Positions 27,661 through 34,831 of a DNA stretch of 64,000 nt are shown here, piece by piece (the stretch's first letter is position 1; the number at the start of each line of letters is the position of its first letter). This DNA is from Acetobacterium bakii (GTDB taxonomy: Bacteria; Bacillota; Clostridia; Eubacteriales; Eubacteriaceae): positions 17,423-81,422 of the forward strand of contig NZ_LGYO01000034.1 in NCBI RefSeq assembly GCF_001263355.1, in the 5' to 3' direction. A model generated the notes under the pieces. That model worked only from the letters and a program-made list of their open reading frames with translations. It had not been told where the DNA came from and searched no databases. Made by a program: the position numbers and the translations under genes.

Positions 27661-28710
27661 TTACTTTTTACGGCTAAGTAAAAGCCAGATCACAAAAGGT
27701 GCTCCGAAAAAGGCGGTTACCGTTCCAATTGACAATTCTATTGGGGCAAACATGGTTCGCGCCAGCAAATCGCAGAAAACACAGAAGACTGCTCCCGTTA
27801 AAAAGGTTGTTGGAATGATAATGATGGGCTTTGATGTGTTCATCAGCATTTTAGTGACCTGAGGAATGGCGATTCCCACAAAGGCAATGGGTCCGGCAAA
27901 GGCTGTTACCGTTGCTGATAAAAGACTGGAAAAGAGAACAATCAGAATTCGAAACACTCTTATGTTAATTCCCATGCTTTTGGCGTAACCCTCACCGAGT
28001 TGGTAAGCGCCAATGGGTTTTGAGAGCATCATAACCGCTGCCAGGGAGATAAAAACAACTATCGTTATCAATCGGATGTCTGCCCAGCCGATTCCGGAAA
28101 AACTTCCCATAGACCAGTTTGTCAGGTTTGCAATATCTCTTTCCTGAGCAAAATTGACAAACAAATCAGTGAATGCTGCACAGATATAACCAATCATGAC
28201 CCCTACTACCAGCAACATGGCCATATCCTTTACTTTTCTTGCTGCCAGGATCACAAACCCCATCGAAATAAGCGATCCGATAAAGGCTGCCAGCATTATA
28301 ACCCCCGGCGGCAATACATTAACATAATTCATAAGAACGATCATGGTAAAGGCCACAAACATTTTAGCCCCCGAAGAAATTCCCAGCACATAAGGGCCTG
28401 CAATGGGGTTTCTGAAAAAGGTTTGGAGTAAAAACCCGGCGACGGAAAGGGCCCCTCCTAAAACTCCGGCAGCAATCAGTCGGGGCAGCCGAATCTTCCA
28501 GATCACATTACTTTCCACAGAGCCTTCCTGGGCTTTTAGTACAATGATTTTAAATATCTCTGAAACTGATAAATCGACAGTCCCTGAGTTGACACTGACT
28601 ATTACCGCTGCCAGTAAAGCGATAATTAATACAATGTAGATACACTGATACCGTGCTATTTTCCCCAATTTGCTTTTATTCAAATATAATGTTTTTTTTA
28701 TACTCTCCAT
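27661..28710 (-). CDS. btuC: BtuC/FecCD-family corrinoid importer permease, first gene of the operon
   Basis: This 349-residue FecCD/BtuC permease has about ten membrane segments and the motifs FFRNPIAGPYVLGISSGA, GPIAFVGIAIPQVTKML and ELSIGTVTAFFGAPF. The ATG follows an AGGGAG site. It is the first gene behind the cobalamin riboswitch and terminator at 28.8-29.1 kb. A drop in cellular B12 should therefore raise expression of the whole 26-kb run behind it. Confidence 0.92.
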   Translation of the reverse strand: MESIKKTLYLNKSKLGKIARYQCIYIVLIIALLAAVIVSVNSGTVDLSVSEIFKIIVLKAQEGSVESNVIWKIRLPRLIAAGVLGGALSVAGFLLQTFFRNPIAGPYVLGISSGAKMFVAFTMIVLMNYVNVLPPGVIMLAAFIGSLISMGFVILAARKVKDMAMLLVVGVMIGYICAAFTDLFVNFAQERDIANLTNWSMGSFSGIGWADIRLITIVVFISLAAVMMLSKPIGAYQLGEGYAKSMGINIRVFRILIVLFSSLLSATVTAFAGPIAFVGIAIPQVTKMLMNTSKPIIIIPTTFLTGAVFCVFCDLLARTMFAPIELSIGTVTAFFGAPFVIWLLLSRKK

Positions 28711-28816
28711 ACAACTCCCTTATCCGTACCCGATAATACCAGACCTAAATGACCGTTTATTTTAATCGCGATCCTACCAATCCCTTCAACTTACCTTATC
28801 GTTCCTATTTTTTGTA

Positions 28817-28857
28817 CAAAAAAACCTCATCGTCCTTAAATAAGACAATGAGGTCGC
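28817..28857 (-). terminator. Expression-platform terminator of the btu/cobN operon riboswitch
   Basis: On the minus strand a GACCTCATTGTC stem pairs with GACGATGAGG and is followed by seven T. It closely matches the terminator at 33007-33043, which indicates the two riboswitch regions were duplicated. Confidence 0.85.
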
Positions 28858-28911
28858 AAAAAATGCATAGTCAAAAAAACCTCCTCCATCTCTCGCAGAG
28901 TGTTAGCTGTC

Positions 28912-29087
28912 AAAACAGGCAGGTCTTCTGGCTCAAGCGTCATCATTACCTCCTACCTTCCCATATTTCTACAGTGGCATTCCTGGAGGAACTCTTCTCT
29001 TACAGCGGCGGGACCGCGGGGGATTTTCACCCCTCTTCCCTTTTAATCGGCCTGCAATACAGTGGATTGCAACCGACACCTGTTTTG
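28912..29087 (-). promoter_or_regulatory. Cobalamin riboswitch for the 26-kb corrinoid/chelatase operon
   Basis: The minus strand carries a full canonical cobalamin aptamer: ACAGGTGTCGG at the 5' end, then AAAAGGGAA, GGTGAAAATCC, GCGGTCCCGCCGCTGTAA, the B12 box GCCACTG, GGGAAGGTAGGAGG and GAGCCAGAAGACCTGCCTGT. No clear promoter separates it from cbiN, so it may act as an internal switch on read-through from the cbiJ-cbiQOMN transcript. Confidence 0.97.
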
Positions 29088-29127
29088 TTTATATTTAATT
29101 AATTACTCTTTTAAAAAGTATTCCGGA

Positions 29128-29442
29128 TTATTTTTTACTATCTTCTTTTTTCTTGCGTTCAACAAATCTGCCCATCACGAAAGCGATGATGCCAACGCCA
29201 ATACCGGTTTGAATACAGAAGAATAAACTTTCCACTTCGCCTGGTATTTCGCCATTAATAGCTGTTTCCAGAACCGGTGTAAACCAGGGTACATATTCTG
29301 TTCCGGTAATCTCAGAAATAGCAACACTGCCAGCGTCATCAGAACCGCCAAATTCTGCCCCCTGTAAAACGAATAAAGGAACTGCGGCAATCAATACAAT
29401 AATAAGCAATAGACCAATTACAGTTTTCTTTGTGCTTGTCAT
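29128..29442 (-). CDS. cbiN: Cobalt transporter small subunit CbiN (copy 2)
   Basis: This 104-residue CbiN has two hydrophobic segments (about residues 8-26 and 78-94) around the loop AEFGGSDDAG...YVPWFTPV, the same pattern as the first copy. It has a charged C-terminal tail. Its ATG overlaps the cbiM stop by one base. It closes the cbiJ-cbiQ-cbiO-cbiM-cbiN run, 41 bases ahead of the next riboswitch. Confidence 0.93.
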   Translation of the reverse strand: MTSTKKTVIGLLLIIVLIAAVPLFVLQGAEFGGSDDAGSVAISEITGTEYVPWFTPVLETAINGEIPGEVESLFFCIQTGIGVGIIAFVMGRFVERKKKEDSKK

Positions 29443-30194
29443 TAGTTTACACCTCCGGTAAGATATCCAAGATCTTTCAATTCAGGCTGGGCATAGGTTT
29501 CAAGTCCGATGATAATCACCACGGTCAGAATTCCTTCAATAATCGCCAGCGGAACTTGGGTGGGAGCGAACACGGCCAGAAATTTGACCGCGGATGCTGC
29601 AACCCCGCCACTCTCGGATGGATATGCCAATGCCAGCTGAAAGGCCGTGACACAATAGGTGAATAAATCACCAATTGCAGCAGCCAGGAATACAACCACA
29701 TGCTTTTTGATTTTCACCTTCAGGCCTAACATGTAAATACCATATGCTACAAATGGGCCGGCAATCGCCATGGAGAAGGTATTGGCGCCTAGAGTGGTCA
29801 ATCCTCCATGAGCAAGCAGGATAGCCTGAAACAGTAATACAATAATACCAAGAATGCTGACTGCAGCGGGTCCGAACAAAATGGCACCCAATCCTGTCCC
29901 GGTCATGTGTGAACAACTCCCTGTTACTGAGGGGATTTTCAAGGATGAGACAACGAAAATATAAGCCCCGGCCATTGCCAGCAGGGTAATGGTTTTAGGA
30001 TTTTCTTTAAGCGTCTTCCTAATGGACATATAACCGGCCACTAAAAACGGAATACAGATCACGCCCCAGGCGATACTGAAACCGACGGGAAGATAACCTT
30101 CCATAATATGCATTGCATTTGCCACCGGAGTGAATCCGAATATTAATGCAATCACTGCCACAACAGCAATAAATCTTTTTTCTTTTACGTTCAT
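29442..30194 (-). CDS. cbiM: Cobalt transporter subunit CbiM (copy 2)
   Basis: This 250-residue CbiM has a signal sequence ending PVANA followed by MHIMEGYLP, the metal-coordinating mature N-terminus. The [11 protein letters not shown] and [14 protein letters not shown] motifs and several membrane segments follow. The ribosome site GAGGAG precedes the ATG. With cbiN, cbiO and cbiQ it makes a complete CbiMNQO cobalt importer. It is paralogous to the copy at 306-1052, for which only cbiN is inside the window. Confidence 0.95.
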   Translation of the reverse strand: MNVKEKRFIAVVAVIALIFGFTPVANAMHIMEGYLPVGFSIAWGVICIPFLVAGYMSIRKTLKENPKTITLLAMAGAYIFVVSSLKIPSVTGSCSHMTGTGLGAILFGPAAVSILGIIVLLFQAILLAHGGLTTLGANTFSMAIAGPFVAYGIYMLGLKVKIKKHVVVFLAAAIGDLFTYCVTAFQLALAYPSESGGVAASAVKFLAVFAPTQVPLAIIEGILTVVIIIGLETYAQPELKDLGYLTGGVN

Positions 30195-30293
30195 TTTTTC
30201 TCCTCTTTGTTTTCAATCGACTGTTATTAAATATTTTGATTTAATTCATCGGTATTTATAAATTTTAAATAATAACCTTTAAAGCATTGCTTT

Positions 30294-31115
30294 TCATAAC
30301 AGTTCTCTTAATGCCTGAGGACTGGTAGGAAAGTCATTGGTGTCTTTCAGCACTTCTTTTTCAACCAGCATCTCATATACATCCAGCATCGCCGGCCGTT
30401 TCAGATTTGCCTGTTCTAAAATTGCCTTGTTTCTAAAAATCTCCAATGGTGTTCCGTCAGCAACAATTTTCCCCTGGGCGAAGACAATGGCTCGTTCTGC
30501 CCATCGGTAGGCAAAATCTACATCATGGGTGGAAATCAGCATGGTTTTCCCCTCTGATCCTAGCTTGGCCAAAACGTCTTCAAGCATCTGGGCATTCAAG
30601 GGATCCAGGGCCGCAGTCGGTTCATCAAAGATGATAATGTCTGATTTCATGGCAATGATATCGGCGATGGTCACGCGTTTTTTTTCACCCCCGCTTAAAT
30701 AGTGGGGAGGGCGATTTTTAAAATCCGATATATTCATATAAGCCAGTGCTTCTTCCACCCGCTCGATGACTTCTTTTTTGGGCAATTTTAAGTTCATCGG
30801 TCCGAAACTTACTTCCGCCATCACGGTGGAAGCAATGATCTGATTGTCGGCATCCTGAAAGACAATACCGATGTTTTTTCGCAGCTCTTTCACGTTCTTT
30901 TTGTTAATAAGCGTGTCCTGATAGCTAATTTCTCCATGGTCGGCTTTGAGTACGCCGTTGGCATTCAGAAAGAATGTGGATTTACCTGAGCCATTGGAAC
31001 CGATGACGGCGATTTTTTCACCTGCATAGATATCCACGCTAACGCCGTCAAGTGCAGCATCCCCATTTCCATAACTATAGTATAGATCGCGAACTTTTAA
31101 TATTGGTTTTGGCAT
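30294..31115 (-). CDS. cbiO: Cobalt transporter ATPase CbiO
   Basis: CbiO is the energy-coupling ATPase of the cobalt transporter. The product (273 residues from the chosen start) has Walker A GSNGSGKST, Q-loop VFQDADNQ typical of ECF ATPases, signature YLSGGEKKR, Walker B IIIFDEPTAALD and switch STHD. An ATG at 31130 overlaps the cbiQ stop as ATGA, but the ATG at 31115 has an AAGGG site at proper distance and starts the usual PKPILKVRDL, so it is preferred. It lies between cbiQ and cbiM. Confidence 0.94.
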   Translation of the reverse strand: MPKPILKVRDLYYSYGNGDAALDGVSVDIYAGEKIAVIGSNGSGKSTFFLNANGVLKADHGEISYQDTLINKKNVKELRKNIGIVFQDADNQIIASTVMAEVSFGPMNLKLPKKEVIERVEEALAYMNISDFKNRPPHYLSGGEKKRVTIADIIAMKSDIIIFDEPTAALDPLNAQMLEDVLAKLGSEGKTMLISTHDVDFAYRWAERAIVFAQGKIVADGTPLEIFRNKAILEQANLKRPAMLDVYEMLVEKEVLKDTNDFPTSPQALRELL

Positions 31116-31126
31116 AATCATCCCTT

Positions 31127-32011
31127 TCATATTGTAACGATCCAGAGCAAAATCAGAAAAACGATGAAGGCTGCCCCAAAGATAATCTGTACCTTGCTTA
31201 CTTTTTTATCTTCCTCTAAAAACAGCAGATCCCCGTCATAGCATCTGGCTTCCATGGCACTATAATAGGCATTTGCCTTTTTCAATGAAACAACCAGCAT
31301 GTTGCTGGCAACGCTGCCAAAGGTATAACAGGAAGTTTTAAAATCACAGTAACCCTGACGAGAATCTGCAGAATTTTTCATTTTAGCATAAACATCCAGC
31401 AAAATGAAAATATAGCGGTAAATGAGATTCATTAGTTCAATGATCAGCTTTGGCACGTGGGCTTTTCGAAGTACGCTGATAATCTCTGTGGAAGGTGTTG
31501 ACAGGGTCATCATTTCCATGGCACTGATGGCTCCGAAAACCTTAAGCATTAGAAACACCATCGCCATCAACTTTGCCTGGGAAGTATACAGATAACCAAA
31601 ACCAAGATACAGGTTATATTGACCCAGGGATTGGTTTGAAAAATCAACCCCGATGGTAATCGTACTCAAAAGAATGAATACCATCGGAATCATGAGTATC
31701 GATAAATATTCATGTAATGGTATGCCGCCTTTTACCACGGTAAGATAAGCCATCGCCAGAATCACTGCCACTGAGACATAAGGGCTGTTCAATATAATAC
31801 AGAGAAGCAGGATCGTCACCGAGAAAGTAACCTTGAAAGCAGGATTCCAGTGCCTGATGTTAGAGATATAAGCATAAAAATCAATAGCAGAACCCTGGCC
31901 GTGTTTATGTCCAGCACGATGGTGACGATGGGTCTTATCACAGCTGTGTCCAGTCTGGTTTTTACTTTTGGGACGAATGATCGTCGTCCATTTATTCCAT
32001 ATATTTTCCAC
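31127..32011 (-). CDS. cbiQ: Cobalt transporter membrane subunit CbiQ with His-rich N-terminus
   Basis: CbiQ is the transmembrane coupling (T) component of the cobalt ECF transporter, about 294 residues with five or six membrane segments. The conserved coupling helices around LRKAHVPKLIIELMNLIYRY and ADSRQGYC contact CbiO. Unusually, the N-terminus holds HSCDKTHRHHRAGHKHGQ, seven His and one Cys within 18 residues, which could bind cobalt or nickel on the cytoplasmic side. An ATG at 32047 is also in frame; the GTG at 32011 has a GAGGTGA ribosome site and is preferred. Its stop overlaps the start region of cbiO. Confidence 0.9.
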   Translation of the reverse strand: MENIWNKWTTIIRPKSKNQTGHSCDKTHRHHRAGHKHGQGSAIDFYAYISNIRHWNPAFKVTFSVTILLLCIILNSPYVSVAVILAMAYLTVVKGGIPLHEYLSILMIPMVFILLSTITIGVDFSNQSLGQYNLYLGFGYLYTSQAKLMAMVFLMLKVFGAISAMEMMTLSTPSTEIISVLRKAHVPKLIIELMNLIYRYIFILLDVYAKMKNSADSRQGYCDFKTSCYTFGSVASNMLVVSLKKANAYYSAMEARCYDGDLLFLEEDKKVSKVQIIFGAAFIVFLILLWIVTI

Positions 32012-32208
32012 AGAACTTTCACCTCGCCTTCCAGCAGTTTCTCTCATATGCAGATTTTAATTTGCGTTGCTGCTCATAATACGATAAATTTAAATTGCTA
32101 GGACGTGTCATACTTAACTTGAATGTCCATAAAATTCATGTTTTACCTATCCCCCTTTCGTTTAAACATGATACAATCGGGATCCGCTGATATAAGTGTC
32201 CAATATTT

Positions 32209-32970
32209 TTATAGCCCACTGACAAATTTTATAATATCTTCAACGGAACTGGATTTGTTTGTGCACGCCTCTTCGAGTCGGTCAACGAGGATAATTTTCA
32301 TTCCCAGTTTTGTGGCTGCATTTATTTTATCCACAACCCCACCCATATTGCCGCTTTCCTTAGTTACCAAAACAGCAGCCTGGCAATATTTAAAAAGTTC
32401 AACGTTCAATGACTCGTTATAAGGACCTTTAATGGCAATAATATTTTTCGGATTAAAACCCAGATTTTCGCATTTACACAAAACCTTCCAATCCGGAAGC
32501 ACTCTTAGAAACACGCGCTTTTCAAAATCCGGTATTTTGGTGAATGCTTCAATTTTGTTGCTTCCCAGAGTTAATAAAATATTTCCTTCGCAGGTCAGCA
32601 ATTCCTCGCAGGCCTCCCGATAGTTTTTAACTTTCACAATGTTCGGATCATCATAATTCATCTTTTCTCTTTCAAATCGGATATACGGAATTTCCTGAAT
32701 TTTACAGACATTCATTGCATTTCGTGTAATCTCTCCTGAAAAAGGATTGGAAGCATCAATTAAACATCTTGGTTTTATCTTTTGCAGTAAATTGGTAATA
32801 TGCTCTTTATTCATCTTCCCCTGATAAATATCAAGATCTTTAAATTCGTCAAGCATCCCACATCCCATCCGGGTGGTAACGGTGACGGCTGTTTCATAAT
32901 TCATTTTAAGCAGTTTTTCAATCACTTCCTTCGCATCTGTTGTCCCTGCTATAACCAGTACTTTTGCCAT
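32209..32970 (-). CDS. cbiJ: Precorrin-6A / cobalt-precorrin-6A reductase CbiJ (CobK)
   Basis: CbiJ reduces (cobalt-)precorrin-6A to 6B in corrin ring synthesis, using a nicotinamide cofactor. The 253-residue protein has the N-terminal nucleotide-binding segment VLVIAGTTDAKE, the family motif LIDASNPFSGEITRNA, and YIRFEREK. The C-terminal part reads VTKESGNMGGVVDKINAA. The frame is open to 33006, but the ATG at 32970 has a GGAGGAAGC site and the usual N-terminus. It is the first gene after the riboswitch at 33.1-33.3 kb. The gap to cbiQ (about 200 bases) shows nothing further. Confidence 0.92.
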   Translation of the reverse strand: MAKVLVIAGTTDAKEVIEKLLKMNYETAVTVTTRMGCGMLDEFKDLDIYQGKMNKEHITNLLQKIKPRCLIDASNPFSGEITRNAMNVCKIQEIPYIRFEREKMNYDDPNIVKVKNYREACEELLTCEGNILLTLGSNKIEAFTKIPDFEKRVFLRVLPDWKVLCKCENLGFNPKNIIAIKGPYNESLNVELFKYCQAAVLVTKESGNMGGVVDKINAATKLGMKIILVDRLEEACTNKSSSVEDIIKFVSGL

Positions 32971-33006
32971 GCTTCCTCCATGTTTGACCATTCTAATTTT
33001 CTGCAC

Positions 33007-33043
33007 AAAAAATACCTCACTGTCTTCTTACAAGACAATGAGG
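33007..33043 (-). terminator. Expression-platform terminator before cbiJ
   Basis: On the minus strand a CCTCATTGTCTT/AAGACAGTGAGG stem is followed by TATTTTTTG, lying just before the cbiJ ribosome site. Confidence 0.85.
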
Positions 33044-33107
33044 CAACATTACAAAACATGCATGCTTTAATAAACCTCCTCTATCTCTCGTAGAGTAAAC
33101 GTTATTA

Positions 33108-33280
33108 AAACAGGCAGGTCTTCTGGCTCGAGCATCAACATTACCTCCTGCCTTCCCAACTTAATGGTGGCATTCTTAGAGGAACTCTTCTCTTACAGCG
33201 GCGGGACCGCGTGGGATTCACACCCAACTTTCCTTTTCACCAGCTTATAATTCTTGGATTACAGCCGACACCTATTTTAC
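33108..33280 (-). promoter_or_regulatory. Cobalamin riboswitch upstream of cbiJ-cbiQOMN
   Basis: The minus strand has a canonical cobalamin aptamer: ATAGGTGTCGG, AAAAGGAAA, GGTGTGAATCC, GCGGTCCCGCCGCTGTAA, the B12 box (here GCCACC), GGGAAGGCAGGAGG, and GAGCCAGAAGACCTGCCTGT. It is a near copy of the riboswitch at 28.9-29.1 kb. Confidence 0.96.
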
Positions 33281-33306
33281 TTATTTATTCACTTATTATT
33301 TTTATT

Positions 33307-33335
33307 AATATATCATAGATGTATTTTATTGTCAC
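33307..33335 (-). promoter_or_regulatory. Sigma-A promoter for the cbiJ riboswitch transcript
   Basis: On the minus strand GTGACA and TATATT are separated by 17 bases, about 27 bases ahead of the riboswitch. Confidence 0.65.
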
Positions 33336-33440
33336 TACAATTTTTGTAATACTGCATACTATTTTACCATTCAGGGATCAAGAAAAAAAATGGCGCCGTA
33401 AATTTTCATATTGCGAATGATGTGCTAATTGTTTATATGA

Positions 33441-33474
33441 AAAGAAGCGTATCGAATTCAGATACGCTTCTTTT
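33441..33474. terminator. Bidirectional terminator hairpin
   Basis: A perfect GAAGCGTATC / GATACGCTTC stem with a 7-base loop is followed by TTTT on both strands. It would end read-through from the orphan riboswitch transcript on the minus strand. Confidence 0.7.
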
Positions 33475-33656
33475 CGCTGTGCTCTAATTTTTGGCCAGAA
33501 AAATCAAAGCGGAGGAATAATTTCTATCAAAAATGTAAATTAATGAAAGCAATTTAAACCCGGGGAAGTCACACACCATCCCCGGTGAGGCATATTAAAT
33601 AACTGACTTGGAGAATGTCCTGGGTATTCAAAGAGATTCCGCTGGTTAGGAGTTTT

Positions 33657-33688
33657 GAAAAAAAAATCCTTCTCCAAAGGAGAAGGAT
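33657..33688 (-). terminator. Terminator directly after the orphan riboswitch
   Basis: On the minus strand the perfect 10-bp stem ATCCTTCTCC / GGAGAAGGAT with a 3-base loop is followed by nine T. Confidence 0.9.
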
Positions 33689-33761
33689 AACAGAATCATA
33701 TTTAAATCAAAAATATAATGCTCTTACAATCCTCTAAATCGGAGGTTTTAAGAATTCACTA

Positions 33762-33905
33762 CATACAGGTCTTCTGGCTCAACAATCAATTTTCTGTCTC
33801 CCTTCCCATTAATTTCTTAACAGTGGTCTCGAGACAGTCATCATGCATTACAGCTGCGATTACAGCAAAGGATTTACACCTTTTTCCCTTGAATATAGGA
33901 CAAGT
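33762..33905 (-). promoter_or_regulatory. Orphan cobalamin riboswitch
   Basis: On the minus strand: CAAGGGAAAAAGGTG, TAAATCC, GCTGTAATCGCAGCTGTAAT, GACCACTGTT (B12-box variant), GGGAAGGGAG and GAGCCAGAAGACCTGT. All core blocks of a cobalamin aptamer are present, with shorter peripheral helices than the copies at 28.9 and 33.1 kb. It lies downstream of btuD-3 and is followed by a terminator, not by a gene. Confidence 0.88.
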
Positions 33906-33924
33906 TCATTATTTAATTAACGTC

Positions 33925-33953
33925 ATTATACTCCAATATTTTTTTGTTGTCAA
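33925..33953 (-). promoter_or_regulatory. Consensus sigma-A promoter of the orphan riboswitch
   Basis: TTGACA, 17 bases, TATAAT on the minus strand: a perfect consensus promoter about 20 bases upstream of the aptamer. Confidence 0.9.
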
Positions 33954-34013
33954 TGACAATTGTATTTTATTTCTTATCAAATTTTTCTAAACCTGTTTAC
34001 TCTTTAACCATTG

Positions 34014-34046
34014 GGGTATAAAATAATTCGCTTGTATTTTATACCC
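34014..34046. terminator. Inverted repeat after the FmdE-ABC operon
   Basis: GGGTATAAAA and TTTTATACCC face each other across a 13-base loop, 30 bases past the stop of the importer ATPase. There is no T run, so termination is uncertain. Confidence 0.4.
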
Positions 34047-34075
34047 GCTCTCCTCTTTTGATAATTTGCCGTCCT

Positions 34076-34831
34076 TCAGGCAAGAGGAATCACAATGCGT
34101 TGATTTTTATATTTTTCAACCGCCACTGAAACCTGATAAACTGCTCCAATATTCTCGGATGTCATCACATCAACGTCTCCATAACAGTAAATGGCATTGT
34201 CTTTTAAGAAAAGAAAACGATCACAGTAGCGTAATGCCATATTTAAATCATGAATTACAATCACCACCGCAATTTGTTTTTCTTTGGTGATATTCTGGAT
34301 CAGTTTTAATACTTCCAATTGATTTTTTAGATCAAGGGAACTGGTCGGTTCATCAAGAAGCAATACTTTTGGTTCCTGGGCCAGGGCTCTTGCAATCATT
34401 ACCTTTTGTAATTCCCCGCCGCTTAATTCGTCAATGTATCTTAATGATAGTGTTTCTAAATTCAAACTGGCGATGATGTTTTCCACAATATCGAAATCTT
34501 CTTTTTTGGGAGCCAATTTTATATATGGCTTTCTTCCCAATAAAATGGCATCAAAAACCGTAATCTGATTTCCTTCGTTCTTTTGGGCAACATAGGCTGT
34601 ATTCTTGGCTATTTCCAGGCGATTCAGTTTAAGAATATCAACGTCGTCAATAACAACCCTTCCCCTCTGAGGTGAAATAATCTTATTCAGGCACTTTAAC
34701 ATAGTGCTTTTTCCTGCACCATTATTACCTAAAATAGCAACGCATTCTCCATTTGAAACATCAAATTTAATATCGTCCAGAATTTTTCCGCCTGCCCGAT
34801 AACCAAATTCCAAAGCATCAATTTTCAGCAT
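34076..34831 (-). CDS. FecE/BtuD-family importer ATPase of the FmdE operon
   Basis: This 251-residue ATPase of the FecE/BtuD family has Walker A GNNGAGKST, signature LSGGELQK, Walker B VLLLDEPTSSLD and switch VIHD. Unlike the two BtuD proteins of the riboswitch operon it has no C-terminal extra domain. The frame is open to 34900, but the ATG at 34831, behind AAAGGAG, starts the standard LKIDALEFGY. It overlaps the permease stop by 14 bases. The substrate is unknown: siderophore, corrinoid, heme and molybdate-type ligands are all carried by this family. Confidence 0.9.
   Translation of the reverse strand: MLKIDALEFGYRAGGKILDDIKFDVSNGECVAILGNNGAGKSTMLKCLNKIISPQRGRVVIDDVDILKLNRLEIAKNTAYVAQKNEGNQITVFDAILLGRKPYIKLAPKKEDFDIVENIIASLNLETLSLRYIDELSGGELQKVMIARALAQEPKVLLLDEPTSSLDLKNQLEVLKLIQNITKEKQIAVVIVIHDLNMALRYCDRFLFLKDNAIYCYGDVDVMTSENIGAVYQVSVAVEKYKNQRIVIPLA

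Larger units (their letters stand above)
33475..33924 (-). ncRNA. Candidate B12-responsive small RNA transcript (orphan riboswitch)
   Basis: Between the consensus promoter at 33925-33953 and the hairpin at 33441-33474 the minus strand carries a cobalamin riboswitch and an intrinsic terminator but no credible gene. The longest ATG frame after the terminator is about 31 codons and lacks a spaced ribosome site. A second strong stem (CCGGGGATGG...CCCCGG) lies at about 33571-33597. The transcript would be about 240 bases when terminated at 33.66 kb and about 450 when read through. B12-controlled non-coding RNAs of this type (Rli55, EutX) are known in other Firmicutes. The role here is inferred only. 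Confidence 0.45.

Noticed and set aside
33540-33580. Small open frame of about 31 codons behind the orphan riboswitch (minus strand)
   Set aside because: Its ATG has no properly spaced ribosome site, it overlaps a GC-rich stem, and the translation resembles no protein I know.
33475-33660. CRISPR or direct-repeat array in gene-poor stretches (33.4-33.9, 41.6-41.9 and 61.5-62.2 kb)
   Set aside because: No regularly spaced identical repeats occur. The repeated material is explained by riboswitch duplication and tandem hairpins.
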